Made by a program: the position numbers and the translations under genes. Of a stretch of 64,000 nt of DNA, positions 62,584 through 64,000 are shown one piece after another. The stretch's first letter is position 1. Every line of letters begins with the position of its first letter. Source of the stretch: CAIWHR01 sp963813415 (GTDB lineage Bacteria; Pseudomonadota; Gammaproteobacteria; Burkholderiales; Casimicrobiaceae); assembly GCA_963813415.1 (NCBI GenBank), contig CAWEYW010000003.1, positions 310,001 through 374,000 on the forward strand, written 5' to 3'. The notes beneath the pieces were generated by a model. It was not told the origin of the DNA, ran no database searches, and saw nothing but the letters and a program-made list of their open reading frames with translations.

Positions 62584-63211
62584 GCTGCGTGACACCGTAG
62601 GCGCGCATCCAGTGCGCCGTCGCCGCCGCTTCGGCATCGCCCGCGGCCAATGCATCGGCGACCCGGCGCTGGTCATCGGCGCTCCGGTTCTGCGACAACT
62701 TGAACTTGGCCTCGAGCCGCTTGATGCGCAGCCGGAAGCCCACGATCGCCCCCACCATCGCCTGCAAGGCCCGCGGCTCCAGCGCGAGCGCCCATGGCGA
62801 TGAGCGCAGGGACTCGAACCGCTTGATCAACGCGTCGAGCATGGCGCGAGTGTCGGCCGGGTCGTCCGCGAGTTGCACCGTGCCGTGGGCGTGCACGACC
62901 GCGTAGTTCCATGTGGGCACCGCTGCGGCGGGCGCGGCGTACCACGACGGTGAAACGTACGCGTGCGGACCGTGAAAGATGGCGATCGACTCGGCGCTGC
63001 CTGCGTCGCTTGCATGCAGGTTCGCCCGGGCGAAGTGCCCGTACAACGTACCGTGCGGCTCGCAGTCGGCGACGTGCAGCAGTGGCAGATGCGTGATCAG
63101 CGGATCGGCACTTTGCGGGGTCAGGAGGGTAGCGAACGGGTAGTCGTGCATCAGCCGCACCACCGCGGCCCGATCGGAAGGCGCGAACTGCGCCGGCACG
63201 TACATGGACAT
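62570..63211 (-). CDS. PaiB-like FMN-binding transcriptional regulator
   Basis: 213 residues from ATG 63211 (GAGG 8 bases upstream); ATG 63205 is an alternative. MYVPAQFAPSDRAAVVRLMHDYPF, GHFARANLHASDAGSAESIA, FHGPHAYVSPSWYAAPAAAV and PTWNYAVVHAHGTVQL are the PaiB/FMN-binding split-barrel signatures. In Bacillus PaiB represses sporulation and degradative enzyme genes. Here it sits between hslO and hslR on the same strand, an unusual neighbour. Confidence 0.88.
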   Translation of the reverse strand: MSMYVPAQFAPSDRAAVVRLMHDYPFATLLTPQSADPLITHLPLLHVADCEPHGTLYGHFARANLHASDAGSAESIAIFHGPHAYVSPSWYAAPAAAVPTWNYAVVHAHGTVQLADDPADTRAMLDALIKRFESLRSSPWALALEPRALQAMVGAIVGFRLRIKRLEAKFKLSQNRSADDQRRVADALAAGDAEAAATAHWMRAYGVTQHGEE

Positions 63212-63221
63212 GAACGCGGCC

Positions 63222-64000
63222 TCAGTGCCGCAGCACGCGCACGGCGGCCTCCGGTCCCTCGAGGCCGGGGAACAGGGCGCGTGCGTCTGCGGGCGAAAAT
63301 TCGTAGGCGCGGTTGCAGAATTCGCAGGTGACGCGCACTTCCCCCTGTTCGGCCACGATGTCCTCCACCTCGTCGCGGCCAACCAGGCGCAGCGCATTCT
63401 CCACGCGTTCCTGCGAGCAGCTGCACGCGAAGCGCGTCGCATGTGCCTTGAAGAGGCGGATGTCGTCCTCGCCGAAGTGCGTGGCCAGCAGCGCCGCGGG
63501 ATCGGCCGCGGCGAGCAGTGCCCGGGCGCCGATGGCATCGGCGCGCTCGCTCGCCCGCTGCCAGAGCACGTTGTCGGCGTCCGTTGCGCCCGGCAGGCGT
63601 TGCAAAAGCAGCCCGCGCACGCGTCCCGCATCGCGCGCGAGCACGATCCGGCTCGGGATCTGCTCGGACGTCTCGAGATAATGCTCGATCAGCGTGGTGA
63701 TGGCGGTGGCCTCCAGCGCGACGATGCCCTGGTAAATCGGCCCGCCGTCCTTCGGATCGAGGGTGATGGCGAGCCGCCCGCGCGATGCCCCGCCTGCCAG
63801 GGCAGCGAGATCGCTGTCCTCGGCCATCCCGGCGATCTCCGGCGACCACTGTGCCGTGGCGCGCAGGGTGAGCGCTGCGTCGCATTCCACCACCAGGAGC
63901 CTCAACGGCCCATCGGCCTGGAGCTGCACGATGAGGCTGCCGTGGAATTTCAGTGACGACGCCAGCAGCGCCGCGGCGGCGAGGAGCTCCGACAGAACCC
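63222..64000 (-). CDS. hslO: Hsp33 redox-regulated chaperone, N-terminus cut by the window edge
   Basis: About 259 residues are visible; the start lies beyond the right edge. VLSELLAAAALLASSLKFHG then QLQADGPLRLLVVECDAALTLRA is the Hsp33 core, and DPKDGGPIYQGIVAL its conserved hinge. The C-terminal zinc switch is FACSCSQERVENAL and VTCEFCNRAYEF, with four Cys in C-x-C and C-x2-C pairs that form disulfides on oxidation. It protects unfolded proteins during oxidative stress. It is the upstream gene of hslO-paiB-hslR. Confidence 0.94.
   Translation of the reverse strand, partial: VLSELLAAAALLASSLKFHGSLIVQLQADGPLRLLVVECDAALTLRATAQWSPEIAGMAEDSDLAALAGGASRGRLAITLDPKDGGPIYQGIVALEATAITTLIEHYLETSEQIPSRIVLARDAGRVRGLLLQRLPGATDADNVLWQRASERADAIGARALLAAADPAALLATHFGEDDIRLFKAHATRFACSCSQERVENALRLVGRDEVEDIVAEQGEVRVTCEFCNRAYEFSPADARALFPGLEGPEAAVRVLRH

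Overview
The window is a GC-rich bacterial chromosome segment with tightly packed genes. It carries a polyhydroxybutyrate operon (phaC-phbA-phbB), a Bug-type tricarboxylate binding protein, an RpfE-like gene beside recJ, divergent rluD/bamD, lolCD, hslO/hslR and a Tat-type AmiC. Together these point to a betaproteobacterium, probably Burkholderiales-like (inference from gene content; no rRNA is present). I saw no tRNA, rRNA, CRISPR array, insertion sequence or phage gene.

Layout. 1-5.6 kb (+): a translationally coupled operon of a methyltransferase (cut by the window edge), a GNAT, a FemAB/GNAT-fold acyltransferase, a class B asparagine synthase and a Mur-ligase-like ATPase. It is probably an envelope or exopolymer aminoacyl/amide modification system and is the least understood locus here. 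5.6-12.3 kb (mostly -): Bug binding protein, Mut7-C protein, PHB genes, ZIP transporter. 12.4-25.5 kb: housekeeping genes (pgeF-rluD, bamD, a DinG-type helicase, an SDR, recJ-rpfE, lolCD, srkA, a 3-methyladenine glycosylase). 25.7-33.4 kb (+): an ABC peptide importer with two paralogous binding proteins, two permeases and a fused double ATPase. 33.5-37.4 kb (-): a TldD/TldE-like pair and two GNATs.

37.6-43.2 kb (+): a TonB-dependent receptor with a frameshift near its C-terminus, then exbB-exbD-exbD-tonB, both units closed by clear intrinsic terminators. 43.3-45.2 kb (-): an ECF sigma factor, a small membrane protein that may be its anti-sigma factor, and a second frameshifted gene (DUF6249-like). 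45.4-50.3 kb (+): gspD-gspE-gspF without the pseudopilin genes. 50.3-53.3 kb: queG divergent from tsaE-amiC, with start codons that overlap. 53.4-56.7 kb (+): a GH1-like hydrolase, an SDR, an exosortase H and its companion membrane protein. 56.7-64 kb: a small conserved protein, an acyl-CoA synthetase, a PilZ-like protein, a MerR regulator with a degenerate cobalamin-sensor domain, then hslR, paiB-like and hslO (cut by the right edge).

How they work together. TonB-ExbBD energises outer-membrane receptors such as the frameshifted one beside it. LolCD and BamD serve outer-membrane biogenesis. The PHB genes turn acetyl-CoA into storage polymer. GspDEF are core type II secretion parts whose partners must lie elsewhere. 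Two frameshifts within 5 kb could be assembly errors and should be checked before any function is inferred from them.
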